Assembly: GCF_010668395.1 (NCBI RefSeq)
Contig: NZ_WUEY01000016.1
Coordinates: 86,793 to 150,792 of the forward strand
Reading direction: 5' to 3'
Length of the DNA: 64,000 nucleotides
Source of the DNA: Martinezella lusitana
GTDB lineage: Bacteria > Pseudomonadota > Alphaproteobacteria > Rhizobiales > Rhizobiaceae
Below are positions 55,528 to 64,000 of the stretch, in pieces. Every line of letters begins with the position of its first letter. Position 1 is the stretch's first letter. The notes beneath the pieces were generated by a model that saw only the letters and a list, made by a program, of their open reading frames with translations, did not search any database and was not told the origin of the DNA. A program made the translations under genes and the position numbers.

Positions 55528-55971
55528 TCACTTCTTCAGCTTGGAATAGTCAAATTTCGGCGCCTTGGAGAGATCGTCCTTGTTCGTATCGACGTAAGCC
55601 TTCCAGGTGCCGTTATCGTTGGCGAGCGCCAAGGAGGCGGGATCGATGACGATGTAGCTTTCACCAATGCCGAGGAAGCCGCCGACGCTTGCGACAACGC
55701 CGATCACAGACTTGCCGTCGCCGATGACGATATCGGAAATCTCGCCGACGTCCTCATTGGCCTTGTTGTAGATGTCGACGCCAATGAGCTTCGATGTGAC
55801 GAGGTCGACATCCTTGATCTCAACATACTTGAGGGGCATCGTTGCGGCGTTCCCGATGGTGATGCCCGGGCCAGCCATCATAGCGTTGGAGCCGGTTGCG
55901 ACTGTCTGCTGGGCGACGACGACACCCGTAAGGGAAAGCGAAACGGCGGCGGCGATAATCAAGGTCTTCAT
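55528..55971 (-). CDS. Secreted PRC-barrel domain protein (147 aa)
   Basis: A 147-residue exported protein. Residues 1-20 are a signal peptide (MKTLIIAAAVSLSLTGVVVA, then QQT). The PRC-barrel part reads SKLIGVDIYNKANEDVGEIS, DIVIGDGKSVIGVVASVGGF and LGIGESYIVIDPASLAL. AGGAG lies 6 bases before the ATG at 55971; upstream in-frame sequence contains the promoter and is not used. It probably acts in the periplasm. Such proteins are frequent in alphaproteobacterial stress regulons. Confidence 0.87.
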   Translation of the reverse strand: MKTLIIAAAVSLSLTGVVVAQQTVATGSNAMMAGPGITIGNAATMPLKYVEIKDVDLVTSKLIGVDIYNKANEDVGEISDIVIGDGKSVIGVVASVGGFLGIGESYIVIDPASLALANDNGTWKAYVDTNKDDLSKAPKFDYSKLKK

Positions 55972-56018
55972 TGGTGCTCCTGTGAAATTGTCCCCGCACG
56001 GCAGTGCGGGCTTCAAGA

Positions 56019-56043
56019 AATGCATATGACTCTTCGAAGTTCC
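56019..56043 (-). promoter_or_regulatory. EcfG/RpoE2-type promoter for the secreted PRC-barrel gene
   Basis: Minus strand GGAAC, 18 bases, TT (ATTT). It lies 48 bases before the ATG at 55971 and 40 bases from the first recognisable codon of the accC fragment. Confidence 0.65.
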
Positions 56044-56082
56044 GCACGAACGATAAATAACGATAAGAATTGCAGTCGCAAA

Positions 56083-56783
56083 GCTAGGCGAGCGCGATTG
56101 CACGGCGCAGCGGCGAAACCAGAAGCTCATCGAGGAATCACCATCGCCCGTTTTGGATGAGACACTTCGGCGTGATCTCGCTAGGGCCGCAGCCGCGCTT
56201 TGCCAGTCAGTTGCCTACAGAAATGCGGGAACTGTCGAGTTCGTCTTCGACAACACCGAGCGCAAATTCTACTTCATCGAAATGAACACGCGCATTCAGG
56301 TCGAACATCCGGTTTCCGAGATGGTGACGGTATCGACCTCATCAAGCTCCAGCTGCAGATCGCCAGCGGCTTGCCTCTCACATTGCAGCAGGAGGATACC
56401 CGTTCAGCGGCCACGCCATCGAATGCCGCATTAACGCAGAGGATCCGAACAATGGATTCGCACCCAGTCCTGGGAAGCTGGCCCGCATCAGGCTGCCCGG
56501 CGGATTCGGCGTGCGCATAGATACCCATATCGAGGCCGGCTACGCCATTCCGCCCTTCTACGATTCCATGATCGGTAAGCTAATCTGCTGGGGAAGAGAC
56601 CGCGACGAGGCAATCGAAAGAATGCTTCGGGTGTTGGATGAACTTGTTGTCGAGAGCGTGACGACAACTGCTGCCTTTCACGCCCGGCTGCTGAACCATC
56701 CAAACTTCAGATCGGGAGACTTCAACACTGCTTTCGTTGCGGGTGTTCTTGAAGGTCAGAGCATCACTACGGAGAACGTATAA
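56083..56783 (+). pseudogene. accC: Biotin carboxylase (AccC-type) 3' fragment, frameshifted
   Basis: The fragment enters mid-protein at LGERDCTAQRRNQKLIEESP (family L-G-E-R-D-C-S-x-Q-R-R), then VEFVFDNTERKFYFIEMNTR and IQVEHPVSEMVT, all biotin carboxylase landmarks. Near 56330 the frame shifts (GIDLIKLQLQIASGLPL), and near 56400 again (FSGHAIECRINAEDPNNGFA). The C-terminus PPFYDSMIGKLICWGRDRDE to TTENV is open to the stop at 56783. The 5' half of the gene is absent, so this is a truncated import or deletion remnant. Confidence 0.75.
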
Positions 56784-57132
56784 TGTGCGCCTGGTCGCTG
56801 CACTCCCTGGCTATTCTCGCGTCCAAAATCTCATCGACAATCAAGGGCTTAGAAAGAAGCGTTGGCCTCTGGAGCAGTAGATTTCCTGGTTTAAGTTATG
56901 GTGCCACAGTTCACATCCACCCGAAAGCGCGAGCCAGAAGAAGCGAATGTTGTTTTCAAGAACCCACCTTCGACTAGACAGACTGTCATCATTGCCCGGT
57001 TTAATGCTGCAAACGGCGTGCCGCGCGAGGGTTGCCTTTTGAGCATGTTTCTTTCCGAAATACCGAACTTCTTTTCCTGGCATTCTTCTGAGGCATTTAG
57101 CTCGTCTAACCTGGCTGATGAAGGAGCCTCGT

Positions 57133-57311
57133 CGGTGCATAAGTCGATCTATTTGCTATTGCTTGGGAACTTCGTGTTTAGTCTTGATGCCTTCGTTGTT
57201 GGGGGATTGCTCCCACGATTCTTTGAAACTTTTGCCGTTTCTCTGCCCGCGGTGAGTATGGCCATGGCCGTCTTACCTCAATCTATAGCCGTAACGAATA
57301 TTGTCCGTTAG
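57133..57311 (+). pseudogene. MFS transporter N-terminal fragment
   Basis: A segment of about 58 residues with SIYLLLLGNFVFSLDAFVVG and GLLPRFFETFAVSLPAVSMA. It resembles the first transmembrane helix and following loop of drug-efflux MFS transporters (F-V-x-G-x-D-x-F-V-V-x-G-L-L-P-x-I-A). The reading frame ends at TAG 57309-57311, far short of the usual 400 residues. Confidence 0.5.
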
Positions 57312-57320
57312 CGCAGTAGC

Positions 57321-57473
57321 CTAGCCGACCTCCGCATCAACTTCCGAAGCGGATTGTTCGGAAAGTTCCACCATCATGTGTTTGGAAATCTCTCGCGCCT
57401 GCACCGCAAGATCCTCAAGACGCGCTCGGATTTCGGCCATATCCATAGTATTGTAATCCTCGACATCATCCAT
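57321..57473 (-). CDS. Small hypothetical acidic protein (50 aa)
   Basis: A 50-residue frame. GGAG lies about 9 bases before the ATG at 57473. The product MDDVEDYNTMDMAEIRARLE continues as one likely amphipathic helix (DLAVQAREISKHMMVELSEQ) with an acidic end. In-frame starts at 57488 and 57548 are weaker. No family was recognised. Confidence 0.45.
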   Translation of the reverse strand: MDDVEDYNTMDMAEIRARLEDLAVQAREISKHMMVELSEQSASEVDAEVG

Positions 57474-57619
57474 TAGAGCTATCTCCATTAACCAAATGAA
57501 ATATAACCGAGAATGAGAAAAATCGCAATACGGTTGGATGCAACTCAAACCCCAGCTGACACCGCGGCAGGGCGCCTCTGAGGAGGGCTGATCCCATAGC
57601 TGCCGCGCCGTGTCCGGCC

Positions 57620-57882
57620 CTAACGTGCCGCGGGGTCAGCGCCGAGCATTCGGGCCTCCGCTTCCGGCATGTGCGGGATGATCTCCGGTTCGTCGTCGCG
57701 TTCTCGCAGCGCCGCCTCCATGCGTTAAAACGGGGCAATGTAGGCAGGCTCGAATTCCAGCGTCCTGTCGCCGGTGAAGCTCATAGCGAGAAGCGTAAAT
57801 CCATCTCGGTCCATATCATACGACCGGTCGGTTTGGCCGTTCTGAATGTGGATGTAGGGGGTCTCCCCAAAATTGATGGTGT
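57620..57882 (-). pseudogene. Phage regulatory protein Rha remnant
   Basis: Minus-strand translation gives NFGETPYIHIQNGQTDRSYD, then MDRDGFTLLAMSFTGDRTLE and FEPAYIAPF, which matches the core of phage Rha-family regulators (Y-x-M-T-R-D-G-F-T-L-L-x-M-G-F-T-G-x-x-A). An in-frame TAA follows where Rha proteins read F-N-x-M-E, then RMEAALRERDDEPEIIPHMP. The 5' end is missing, cut near the IS110 copy. It indicates an old prophage here. Confidence 0.6.
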
Positions 57883-58107
57883 GGACGGCCCTCCGGGACC
57901 GCAGCGCGAGATGATACGATCACCGCGCTCCAGCAATTCAAAGGAACCGCACCATGTCTTTAGAGAATATCGCTGTCGTTGGTCTTGATCTGGCCAAGAA
58001 CGTTTTTCAGGTACATGCTGTTGATGACACTGGGTGTATCGTTGCTCGCCGCCAGCTCCGCCGAAATCAGTTGCTGCAATTCTTTGAACAGATCCCGCGT
58101 TGCCTAG

Positions 58108-58949
58108 GAGGTGTGGACAGTTACTTGAGCCATAGGATTGTTGCGGCCAGTGCGATCATGGCTCGATAGTTTCGTGCGGTTTTCTCGTACCGTGTGGCGA
58201 TGCGCCGAAATTGTTTGAGCTTGGAAAAGCAGCACTCGATCAGGTAACGCTGTGCATAGAGTTGCTTGTCGAGCGGATACTTCTTCGCACGAGATGGGTT
58301 GTTGGGGATGACGGCTTGCGCGCCTTTGTCTGCGACAGCCTTGCGCAGCCGGTCGCTGTCGTAAGCGGTATCGGCCATGACGACATCGGCTGGCAGGTCT
58401 TCGATCAACGCACCGGCTTGCGGTGCGTCGCCTTTCTGGCCGGCGGTGAGAATGAAGCGCACAGGGCATCCGAGACCACGGACCGCCATATGGATTTTGG
58501 TGCTCAAGCCGCCGCGAGAGCGGCCAAGGGCTTGATCTTCAGCCCCCTTTTTGCACCAGAGGCGTGCTGGTGGGCGCGGACGATTGTGCTTTCGACGATC
58601 AGATATTCGAAATCACTATCACCCGACATCGCCTCGAAGAGACGCCACCAGACGCCCTTTTGGCTCCAGCGGCTGAAGCGCCGAAAGACGCTGTTCCAAT
58701 CGCCAAACACATCCGGCAGATCACGCCAGGGCGAGCCAGTTCGCACGATCCACAGCACCGCCTCCACGAACATGCGATTGTCACGCCCCGAAGAACCGCG
58801 CGTACGATCATCGCCGATAATATGGCGCGACATCTGATCCCATTGGTCATCACGAAGAATCAAACGGTCAAGAACACCCATGACTGCCTCCAAAAGACAG
58901 TCTTGAATCACATCATCAACCGTTTGGGAATCCTAAGAGTCCACACCTC
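58108..58949 (-). mobile_element. IS5-family (IS427-like group) insertion sequence, 842 bp
   Basis: Both ends carry the inverted repeat GAGGTGTGGAC; the left reads GAGGTGTGGACAG and the right, reversed, GAGGTGTGGACTC. CTAG is repeated on both sides (58104-58107 and 58950-58953), fitting the Y-T-A-R target of this family. Two overlapping frames on the minus strand encode the transposase. The element appears intact. Confidence 0.88.
58121..58881 (-). CDS. IS5-family transposase OrfA/OrfB (programmed -1 frameshift)
   Basis: OrfA (58881 to 58504) has LRDDQWDQMSRHIIGDD, EAVLWIVRTGSPWRDLPDVF and VESTIVRAHQHASGAKR (first catalytic Asp/Glu region). OrfB (to 58121) has ALGRSRGGLSTKIHMAVRGL, VVMADTAYDSDRLRKAV and ECCFSKLKQFRRIATRYEKT, the DDE Y-(2)-R-(3)-E-(6)-K box. 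The frames join at an A5G5 run near 58546-58555: a -1 slip there reads KKGAEDQALGRSRGG. This is the usual expression mode of IS427-like elements. Confidence 0.85.
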
Positions 58950-59829
58950 CTAGTCGGTATGGAAGCCTGCTCGACTTCTCATTTCTGGGCGCGAGAACTC
59001 GGCAAGTTGGGCTTCGAGGTCAAGCTGATGCCGCCAGTCTATGTGAAGCCCTATGTCAAACGCGGGAAGAACGATGCTGCAGACGCCGAGGCGATCTGCG
59101 AAGCGGTCACACGCCCTACGATGCGTTTCGTGCCGATCAAGAGCTGCGAGCGGCAAGCACTGCTAATGCAACACAAGACGCGAGATCTACTCGTTCGTCA
59201 CCGAACTGCGCTCATCAACGCTCTCCGTGGCCACCTCGCGGAATTTGGCATCATTGCTCCGCAAGGAGCGATGGGCGTGAAGACCGCGCTCGAAGCGCTG
59301 CATGCGGCAAGAGATGAGCTACCCGCGCCAGCAGTGCTGGCGCTGGAACACATTCGAAACCAACTACAAGAACTCAGTCAGAAGATTGCCGAGTTGGATC
59401 GCATTATCATTGCGTGGTGCAGGAGCGACGCGGCCGCCCGTCGCTTGATGACCATCCCTGGCGTAGGTTCACTGACGGCGGCGGCTATCGCCGCTTCGGT
59501 CGGGGATGCTGCGGAATTCAGATCGGCACGGCAATTCGCGGCCTGGCTCGGTCTGACGCCACGACAGAACAGCAGTGGCGGGAAAGAACGGCTCGGCCGG
59601 ATCAGCAAGCAGGGAGATCGAACCATCAGGCGATTGCTGGTGGTCGGAGCGACTGCGGTTGTTCGGCGAGCCCGCCTCGACGCATCTTCATTTCCGTGGA
59701 TCGCACGGTTGCTGGATCGCAGACCTGCAAGGCTGGTGTCCGTGGCGATCGCAACAAAACCGCGCGCATTGCGTGGGCTATTCTCAGACGGGAGGAAGTG
59801 TATCGGCCGGCAACGGCCTGAGGGAATCC

Positions 59830-60598
59830 CGTTCGGCCATCACCGGTCGGGCGGGGGAATGAAGGACTGAGTTGTGATGGCGAACCGGCTAGGCCGGGGA
59901 TGGAGTGAAGCCTGGGTGCCCCCAGCGCTTTGAGCGCGCAAAATTGGCTCTCCGTCCGCGGACTTCATCATGGCCAGCAGCACCGACGCTGCGCATATAG
60001 GCCGGACACATGACTGAACCTGATTGGTCGCTGCCAGAAATATAGTCTTGCATTCCACGGGCCGTCCACACATGGGGCCACCCCTATGTACGAGGTCATC
60101 GATCGATCTCTTTACGTCGTGGTGGTTCTTCCCAAAATAAGCAGCCACATCCCGGCTGTTGGCTACGCATCTCCGTCCTTCACGGACAGAACGGGAAATC
60201 TGATTCCTTCAGTCATGTCGTGGTCTTGAATCGGGCGGCCGGAGCAAAGCCCCTCGCTCCGGCGACAGGTCGATAGGGATGACCCGTCAGACAGTACTTC
60301 TCGATAACTGCCACGCCCGCGCCTCATAGGCAAGCGGATCATTGCACGCTGAAATAGTCGTTTCAATCCTGTTGGTTCATCGCAAAGCCATGCCGACATT
60401 TAGGGTGGCCGCAGGCGATAGCATTCGCACAACGGCTATGTTTGGGGTTGGAGACTCATCCGATAGGGAACAGGAGCGTCCCAGCGCACCCTTGCCTTGT
60501 AGGCTCGAGGACAATTGCACGCTCACTGCGCGCGTTCAATCTCGCTCACAGAGAAGTGAATTTAACCAGTTGAAATCAGGTGCCCGATGCTCTGAGGA
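59830..60598. other. Intergenic stretch with repeats, no gene recognised
   Basis: About 770 bases between the IS110 remnant and the sunset-domain gene. It holds two of the three tail-like repeats described separately. No intact frame with a ribosome binding site was seen. Confidence 0.4.
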
Positions 60599-60701
60599 TT
60601 ACACCGGCAGCGGGAGGGGCTTGGCCAGCGTCCCACCGGATAAAATATGCAACGTTTTATCACACCTGTGCCTTATAGGCGACAGGATCATCGCACGCTG
60701 G
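60313..60701 (-). repeat. Three imperfect ~38-bp repeats spaced about 175 bp
   Basis: Copies lie at 60313-60350, 60485-60522 and 60663-60701. On the minus strand each contains AGCGTGCRAT followed by a CCTA-AGGC core, and each can be read as A-C-N/D-x-P-x-A-Y-x-A-x-V (ACNDPLAYEARA, ACNCPRAYKARV, ACDDPVAYKAQV). The third copy falls at the C-terminal end of the sunset-domain gene, so the others may be tails of lost duplicate genes. Confidence 0.5.
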
Positions 60702-61003
60702 ACAGGCGTACTCAAGCCTTTACCGTTTGACTTTCTCCATCCTGCAGCTCGAGCGTCTGGCTCGCTGCAGAACCACCGCTTACCGTCAATAGGATCTATC
60801 CGGGTCATAGCGTAAAACTTCTGACCCGGGACATGATAGATACGCTCGCCAGTGTCGATGCTGATATTACCCTTGATATTGCACGCCGGATCGATGGTCT
60901 CCATGACACGCTTAGCAACAGGCTGCGGAATCAAGGTATATCCTCCTGCAGCCGTAAAAGGTGCCGCTGAAACCAGTACCACCAGTGCGGCAAATTTGGG
61001 CAT
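60599..61003 (-). CDS. Secreted sunset-domain protein (ExoI-like end), possibly C-terminally frameshifted
   Basis: A 134-residue frame with a signal peptide (MPKFAALVVLVSAAPFTAAG). The mature part has CNIKGNISIDTGERIYHVPG, then RWFCSEPDARAAGWRKS, the sunset domain found at the end of some secreted nucleases and in stand-alone rhizobial proteins. After WRKSN the present frame reads a non-family tail. A one-base shift near 60725 gives LEYACPACDDPVAYKAQV and a stop near 60662, matching the tail repeats described above. So either the tail is frameshifted or the longer tail is real. No clear ribosome binding site pattern decides it. Confidence 0.65.
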   Translation of the reverse strand: MPKFAALVVLVSAAPFTAAGGYTLIPQPVAKRVMETIDPACNIKGNISIDTGERIYHVPGQKFYAMTRIDPIDGKRWFCSEPDARAAGWRKSNGKGLSTPVQRAMILSPIRHRCDKTLHILSGGTLAKPLPLPV

Positions 61004-61097
61004 CTATACATCTCCCGAATTTCGGGAATTTAGCAAATGCCGCTTTCGTTTGAGTTGAGCGGATAAATCAAAATCTACTGATCTCCCAGGACATCCC

Positions 61098-61226
61098 ATG
61101 AAACTGAAACTCGTGCCCAAGCCGGGGCGGGCGCTTTGGCGTGCTTACTCCATGTGGCCGGTCTATGTCGCCGGGTCATCAAGTCCGGTACGCCCGCAGC
61201 TTCTTTCGCCTCCGTCGTTCGGTTGA
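61098..61226 (+). pseudogene. Possible phage holin-like (DUF7940-type) N-terminal fragment
   Basis: A 42-codon frame starting MKLKLVPKPGRALWRAYSMW, which resembles the N-terminus of small phage proteins next to lysis genes (K-x-V-P-x-x-x-x-x-x-R-x-A-W-S). The hydrophobic part that should follow is lost after VYVAG. Family call is from memory and weak. Confidence 0.25.
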
Positions 61227-61267
61227 CGATCTTTACGGCACACTTGGCGTCGGCTGTGAGCGGTCCT

Positions 61268-62755
61268 TCACTTCATGGTGCCGGTAGCTTGTTGCCGCAT
61301 GTGCCAAGAGAATGCTTCACCAAGGAGATGCGGCGTGTTGCCTCCACGCGCCATCGCTCGCTGGAAATAGTCCAGAAGTGCCTCGCGATAGTCCGGATGG
61401 GCGCAGTGCGTAACTATCAGCCCGGCGCGTTCCCGTGGTGCAAGCTCTCGAAGATCCGCCAGGCCGTTTTCCGTGACGATGACGTCGACATCGTGCTCCG
61501 TGTGGTCGACATGCGGCACCATTGGCACCACCGATGAAATTCGACCGCCTTTTGCCAGCGACTTGGTGACGAAGATAGATAAATAGGCATTGCGTGCGAA
61601 ATCACCCGAGCCACCGATGCCGTTCATCATATGGGTTCCGTTCACATGCGTGGAATTGATATTCCCATAAATGTCCACCTCCAAGGCGGTATTGATACCG
61701 ATGACGCCAAGTCGACGAATGACTTCTGGATGATTGCTGATCTCCTGCGGCCGCAATACCAGCCTGTCCTTATATTTGTGGAATTGGTTGAACACCCGAT
61801 CACTGCAGGCGGCCGAGAGCGTGATCGACGATGCGGATGCGAATGACAATTTTCCGGCATCGAAGAGATCAAAAGTACTATCCTGCAGCACTTCGCTGTA
61901 CATGCGCAGATCGCGGAAGGGGCCGTCTGCCAGGCCGGCTAGAACCGAATTGGCGATGGTCCCAATCCCCGCCTGCAATGGCTGGAGAGACAGGTCAAGG
62001 CGCCCAATTGCGACTTCTCGCTCGAAGAAATGGATCAGGTGGGCGGCGATCGCCTGCGTTTCGGCATCAGGAGCCTCGACAGTCGAAAAGCTGTCTTTTT
62101 CATTCGTGACGACGATGGCAGCGATTTTGTCCGGATCGATCGGCACATAAGGGAAGCCCACCCGACTGTCGCAGGCCACAACCGGGATCGGCACTCGCGT
62201 TGGTCGCTTTGTCGGAATGTAGACATCATGAACGCCTTCGAGCGCCAAAGGCTGACTGAGATTGATTTCGACGATGATTTTCTTGGCCAGGATTGCGAAG
62301 CTCGCGGAGTTGCCGATCGAGGTGGACGGTACGATCCCGCCGTCTTCCGTGATTGCCGCAGCCTCCACGACTGCATAATCGAGCGGCCCCAACTGATGGG
62401 AGCGCAGGTGTTCGACCGTCTCCGACAGGTGCTGGTCGATGAACATGACCTCGCCGCGGTTGATCGCGGCGCGCAAGGTTCTGTCCACCTGAAACGGCAT
62501 GCGTCGAGCAAGAATTCCCGCCTCGGTCAACATACGATCTATGTCATGGCCAAGAGACGCACCGGTAATGAGGGTGATCTTGAACGGATCGGATTTTGCT
62601 TTCTCGACCATGGCGATCGGTACGGCCTTCGCGTCACCCGCTCGGGTGAAGCCACTCATTCCAATGATCATCCCGTCCTTGATCAGGCTTGCGGCGGCTT
62701 CTGGCGTTGTGACCTTGTCAAGAAGGGATTTGCGACGGATGCGGTGTCCAAGCAT
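61268..62755 (-). CDS. Acetyl-CoA hydrolase/transferase family protein (succinyl-CoA:acetate CoA-transferase-like)
   Basis: A 495-residue class-I CoA transferase of the Cat1/AarC/ScpC type that moves CoA between carboxylates (for example succinate, acetate, propionate). Visible pieces are AASLIKDGMIIGMSGFTRAG (GxGG-like N-terminal motif), IDQHLSETVEHLRSHQLG, LQAGIGTIANSVLAGL, and the C-terminal active-site region VDVIVTENGLADLRELAPRE. GAGG lies 5 bases before the ATG at 62755; an in-frame ATG at 62809 has no ribosome binding site. It stands alone without a stress promoter. The exact acyl substrates cannot be read. Confidence 0.92.
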   Translation of the reverse strand: MLGHRIRRKSLLDKVTTPEAAASLIKDGMIIGMSGFTRAGDAKAVPIAMVEKAKSDPFKITLITGASLGHDIDRMLTEAGILARRMPFQVDRTLRAAINRGEVMFIDQHLSETVEHLRSHQLGPLDYAVVEAAAITEDGGIVPSTSIGNSASFAILAKKIIVEINLSQPLALEGVHDVYIPTKRPTRVPIPVVACDSRVGFPYVPIDPDKIAAIVVTNEKDSFSTVEAPDAETQAIAAHLIHFFEREVAIGRLDLSLQPLQAGIGTIANSVLAGLADGPFRDLRMYSEVLQDSTFDLFDAGKLSFASASSITLSAACSDRVFNQFHKYKDRLVLRPQEISNHPEVIRRLGVIGINTALEVDIYGNINSTHVNGTHMMNGIGGSGDFARNAYLSIFVTKSLAKGGRISSVVPMVPHVDHTEHDVDVIVTENGLADLRELAPRERAGLIVTHCAHPDYREALLDYFQRAMARGGNTPHLLGEAFSWHMRQQATGTMK

Positions 62756-63261
62756 GGCGACCTCTAAAGCGGCGAGGGAAGTAAGAATGCTTTGGAACCC
62801 GGCCCGCATTTAGTCAAGCGTGCGTCGTGTCCGAGTTGCCTGATAAAGGCCTGGAATTGCGAGCAAGCCTGATATAGTCCGTCGCTGCCATAGTCGTGGT
62901 CAGGTTCATGGCTTTGGTGGATACGAAATCGAATCTCTTTTACTTGCCTCGTCTATACAGACAGACCTATCCGTAGTGCCTGCGAGCGACCGCAGCGGAT
63001 CGACGTGCGCCCGCCGGTAGAGCTCACAGTTCAATGCGTGGACCGTGCCTATAGGCCGCATCGGCATTTACCGCGAAGCGGAAGATGCCGACCGAACGGA
63101 CCACCGCCACCGCTGCGCCATCATAGACCAACGAATGACCATAACCGAGTTCCACTGCGCCGCCCGGTGACGACGACTGATATAGCGGCAACGCAGACAT
63201 ACGATGCGTTCTTGCTCTGAAGTGAGTAATCGGAAATAGGGGAACAGCAGGGAGATGAAAC

Positions 63262-63290
63262 GAAAAAGCCCCGCACGAAATCGGCGGGGC
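63262..63290 (-). terminator. Rho-independent terminator, minus strand
   Basis: GCCCCGC (63268-63274) and GCGGGGC (63284-63290) with a 9-base loop, followed on the minus strand by five T (A-run 63263-63267). Confidence 0.65.
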
Positions 63291-63658
63291 AATTGGAGAA
63301 ACATCGCCCGGGTGGAGTTCGAACGGGCCGGAGAATATTGAACCAGTTCCCCAGCCCGTGTCCAGGTCGGATCGGGCCAATTTGGTACGGTGCGAAAAAG
63401 CTGCAGCGTGGCGCTACCACGAAGTTGTGGGAAACGGGAGAATCCCGTCAGATTGTTTCCCACTTCGCCTCAACCCGCAACGCCGGAGCACTCGGATAGT
63501 TGAGTTGAGAGAAGTCCCGTCCCCGCTGAAATCTAAAGCGCCGCCCTGCGTCCTGCATATCCTGCTCGTGAGCGCTTGTAAGGCCTCCAGCCAGCTCGCG
63601 AGTTCGGCCGGCACCTTCTCGTTTCCGGGGCCGCAGCAAATATGCCGATCGTCAGGTC

Positions 63659-63689
63659 AAAAAATGCCCCGCCTGATGGCTGGCGGGGC
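63659..63689 (-). terminator. Rho-independent terminator, minus strand, second copy
   Basis: GCCCCGC (63666-63672) and GCGGGGC (63683-63689) around a 10-base loop, followed on the minus strand by A and six T. The stem is identical to that at 63268-63290. Confidence 0.65.
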
Positions 63690-64000
63690 AAGAAAAGTGG
63701 GTAAATCCTGTTCAACTGCTAGAAGAGGACCCGCACATTTAGAAAATAGAAACGAATTGAAGTCGAGGCCAAATACCGCCGTTTTGGTACGGTTGAAGCA
63801 CAAAAGAAGCGCGCCGAAACTGGTTCATCTTGCGTTCATTTAGCGGGTCCTAAAAGTTGCAACGCCGCACCGTCATATGCGGCAGAGACTCGGCGCGGCG
63901 GACATCACGAGGACGAAGAGCCGGGTCTCTTTCTGGGGACCCAATGTGAAATTACTCTGTCGATTATTGCGTTCAGTCGCCTTCTTCAAACCTGCCGATA

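Larger units (their letters stand above)
57954..59821 (+). pseudogene. IS110-family transposase, interrupted by an IS5-family element
   Basis: The 5' part (57954-58107) gives MSLENIAVVGLDLAKNVFQV, with the first Asp of the DEDD site. The 3' part (58950 on) gives GMEACSTSHFWARELGKLGF, KNDAADAEAICEAVTRPTMR and the transposase_20 core MTIPGVGSLTAAAIAASVGD, AWLGLTPRQNSSGGKERLGR. The halves rejoin in frame if the insert and one CTAG are removed. A further one-base loss near 59750 moves the true C-terminus (NKTARIAWAILRREEVYRP) out of frame, so the transposase was probably dead in its last 25 residues. Confidence 0.85.
62816..64000. other. End of window, largely unassigned, possibly phage-derived
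   Basis: About 1.2 kb without a recognised gene. A minus-strand frame ending at 63024 contains AVELGYGHSLVYDGAAVAVV with coding-like codon use, and one at 63448-63639 starts MLRPRKREGAGRTRELAGG; neither was assigned. Two similar GC-rich terminator hairpins lie at 63268-63290 and 63666-63689, which suggests short minus-strand transcripts. Confidence 0.35.

Noticed and set aside
60313..60701. Tail repeats as a CRISPR-like array
   Set aside because: Only three imperfect copies with about 175-bp spacing, much too far apart and coding-like.

Overview
The window looks like an accessory replicon or genomic island of a Rhizobiaceae-type alphaproteobacterium (Rhizobium/Agrobacterium/Sinorhizobium relatives). 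This rests on the gene families present (DUF2934, DUF2171, DUF3175, PRC-barrel, DUF892, HWE kinase, paired Ku proteins, rhizobial IS types), on the GC-rich codon use, and on the alphaproteobacterial general-stress promoter motif that recurs through it. No replication, conjugation, tRNA or rRNA gene was seen. The number of frameshifted genes and nested insertion sequences suggests DNA under weak selection.

The main observation is a dense general stress response island from about 1.2 to 56 kb. Twenty-five sites match GGAAC-N18-TT (one has N19), the promoter type of the EcfG/RpoE2 extracytoplasmic sigma factors. Almost all lie 25-105 bases before a start codon. They precede genes for PRC-barrel proteins, a cation/proton antiporter operon, TreY, TreZ, GlgX, the large catalase KatE, an NRAMP transporter, an alpha/beta hydrolase, two Ku proteins, a TPP-dependent enzyme, an FAD oxidoreductase, a single-domain response regulator and many small stress proteins. 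The sigma factor and its PhyR/NepR partners are not in the window.

Layout. 0-1 kb: end of an ABC ATPase gene and an ornithine cyclodeaminase-like gene. 1.2-5.5 kb: PRC-barrel protein, secreted Ser/Gly/Asn-rich protein, and a three-gene overlapping operon (iron-permease-like, DUF6894-like, antiporter). 5.6-6.8 kb: three decayed genes. 7.5-16.5 kb: treY, treZ and glgX (alpha-glucan to trehalose, glucan debranching). 17.3-20.1 kb: katE with a frameshifted yciE/DUF892 gene read in frame into it. 20.7-26.7 kb: a four-gene signalling operon (hybrid histidine kinase, CheR, CheB, REC-HWE kinase). 27-30 kb: metal transporter and hydrolase. 31-35.5 kb: two ku genes flanking a dead ligD. 35.6-39.1 kb: broken flavodoxin, DUF3175, TPP enzyme, DUF2934. 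39.2-42.7 kb: an IS630 copy interrupted by an intact IS21 element with a 6-bp target duplication. 42.9-51.9 kb: small stress proteins, FAD oxidoreductase, broken SDR, a 25-residue membrane peptide gene and a response regulator. 52.8-56 kb: SbmA/BacA-like ABC exporter and two PRC-barrel genes. 56-59.9 kb: fragments of accC, an MFS gene and a phage Rha gene, then an IS110 copy interrupted by an IS5-family element. 60-64 kb: a sunset-domain secreted protein with tail repeats, a CoA transferase, and a largely unassigned end.

How the genes fit together: the intact genes suit a desiccation, starvation and oxidative-stress programme, with compatible-solute synthesis from glycogen, peroxide removal, ion homeostasis, double-strand break end binding, and envelope or periplasmic stress proteins. 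The signalling operon may feed stress input to this regulon, but that link is inference.
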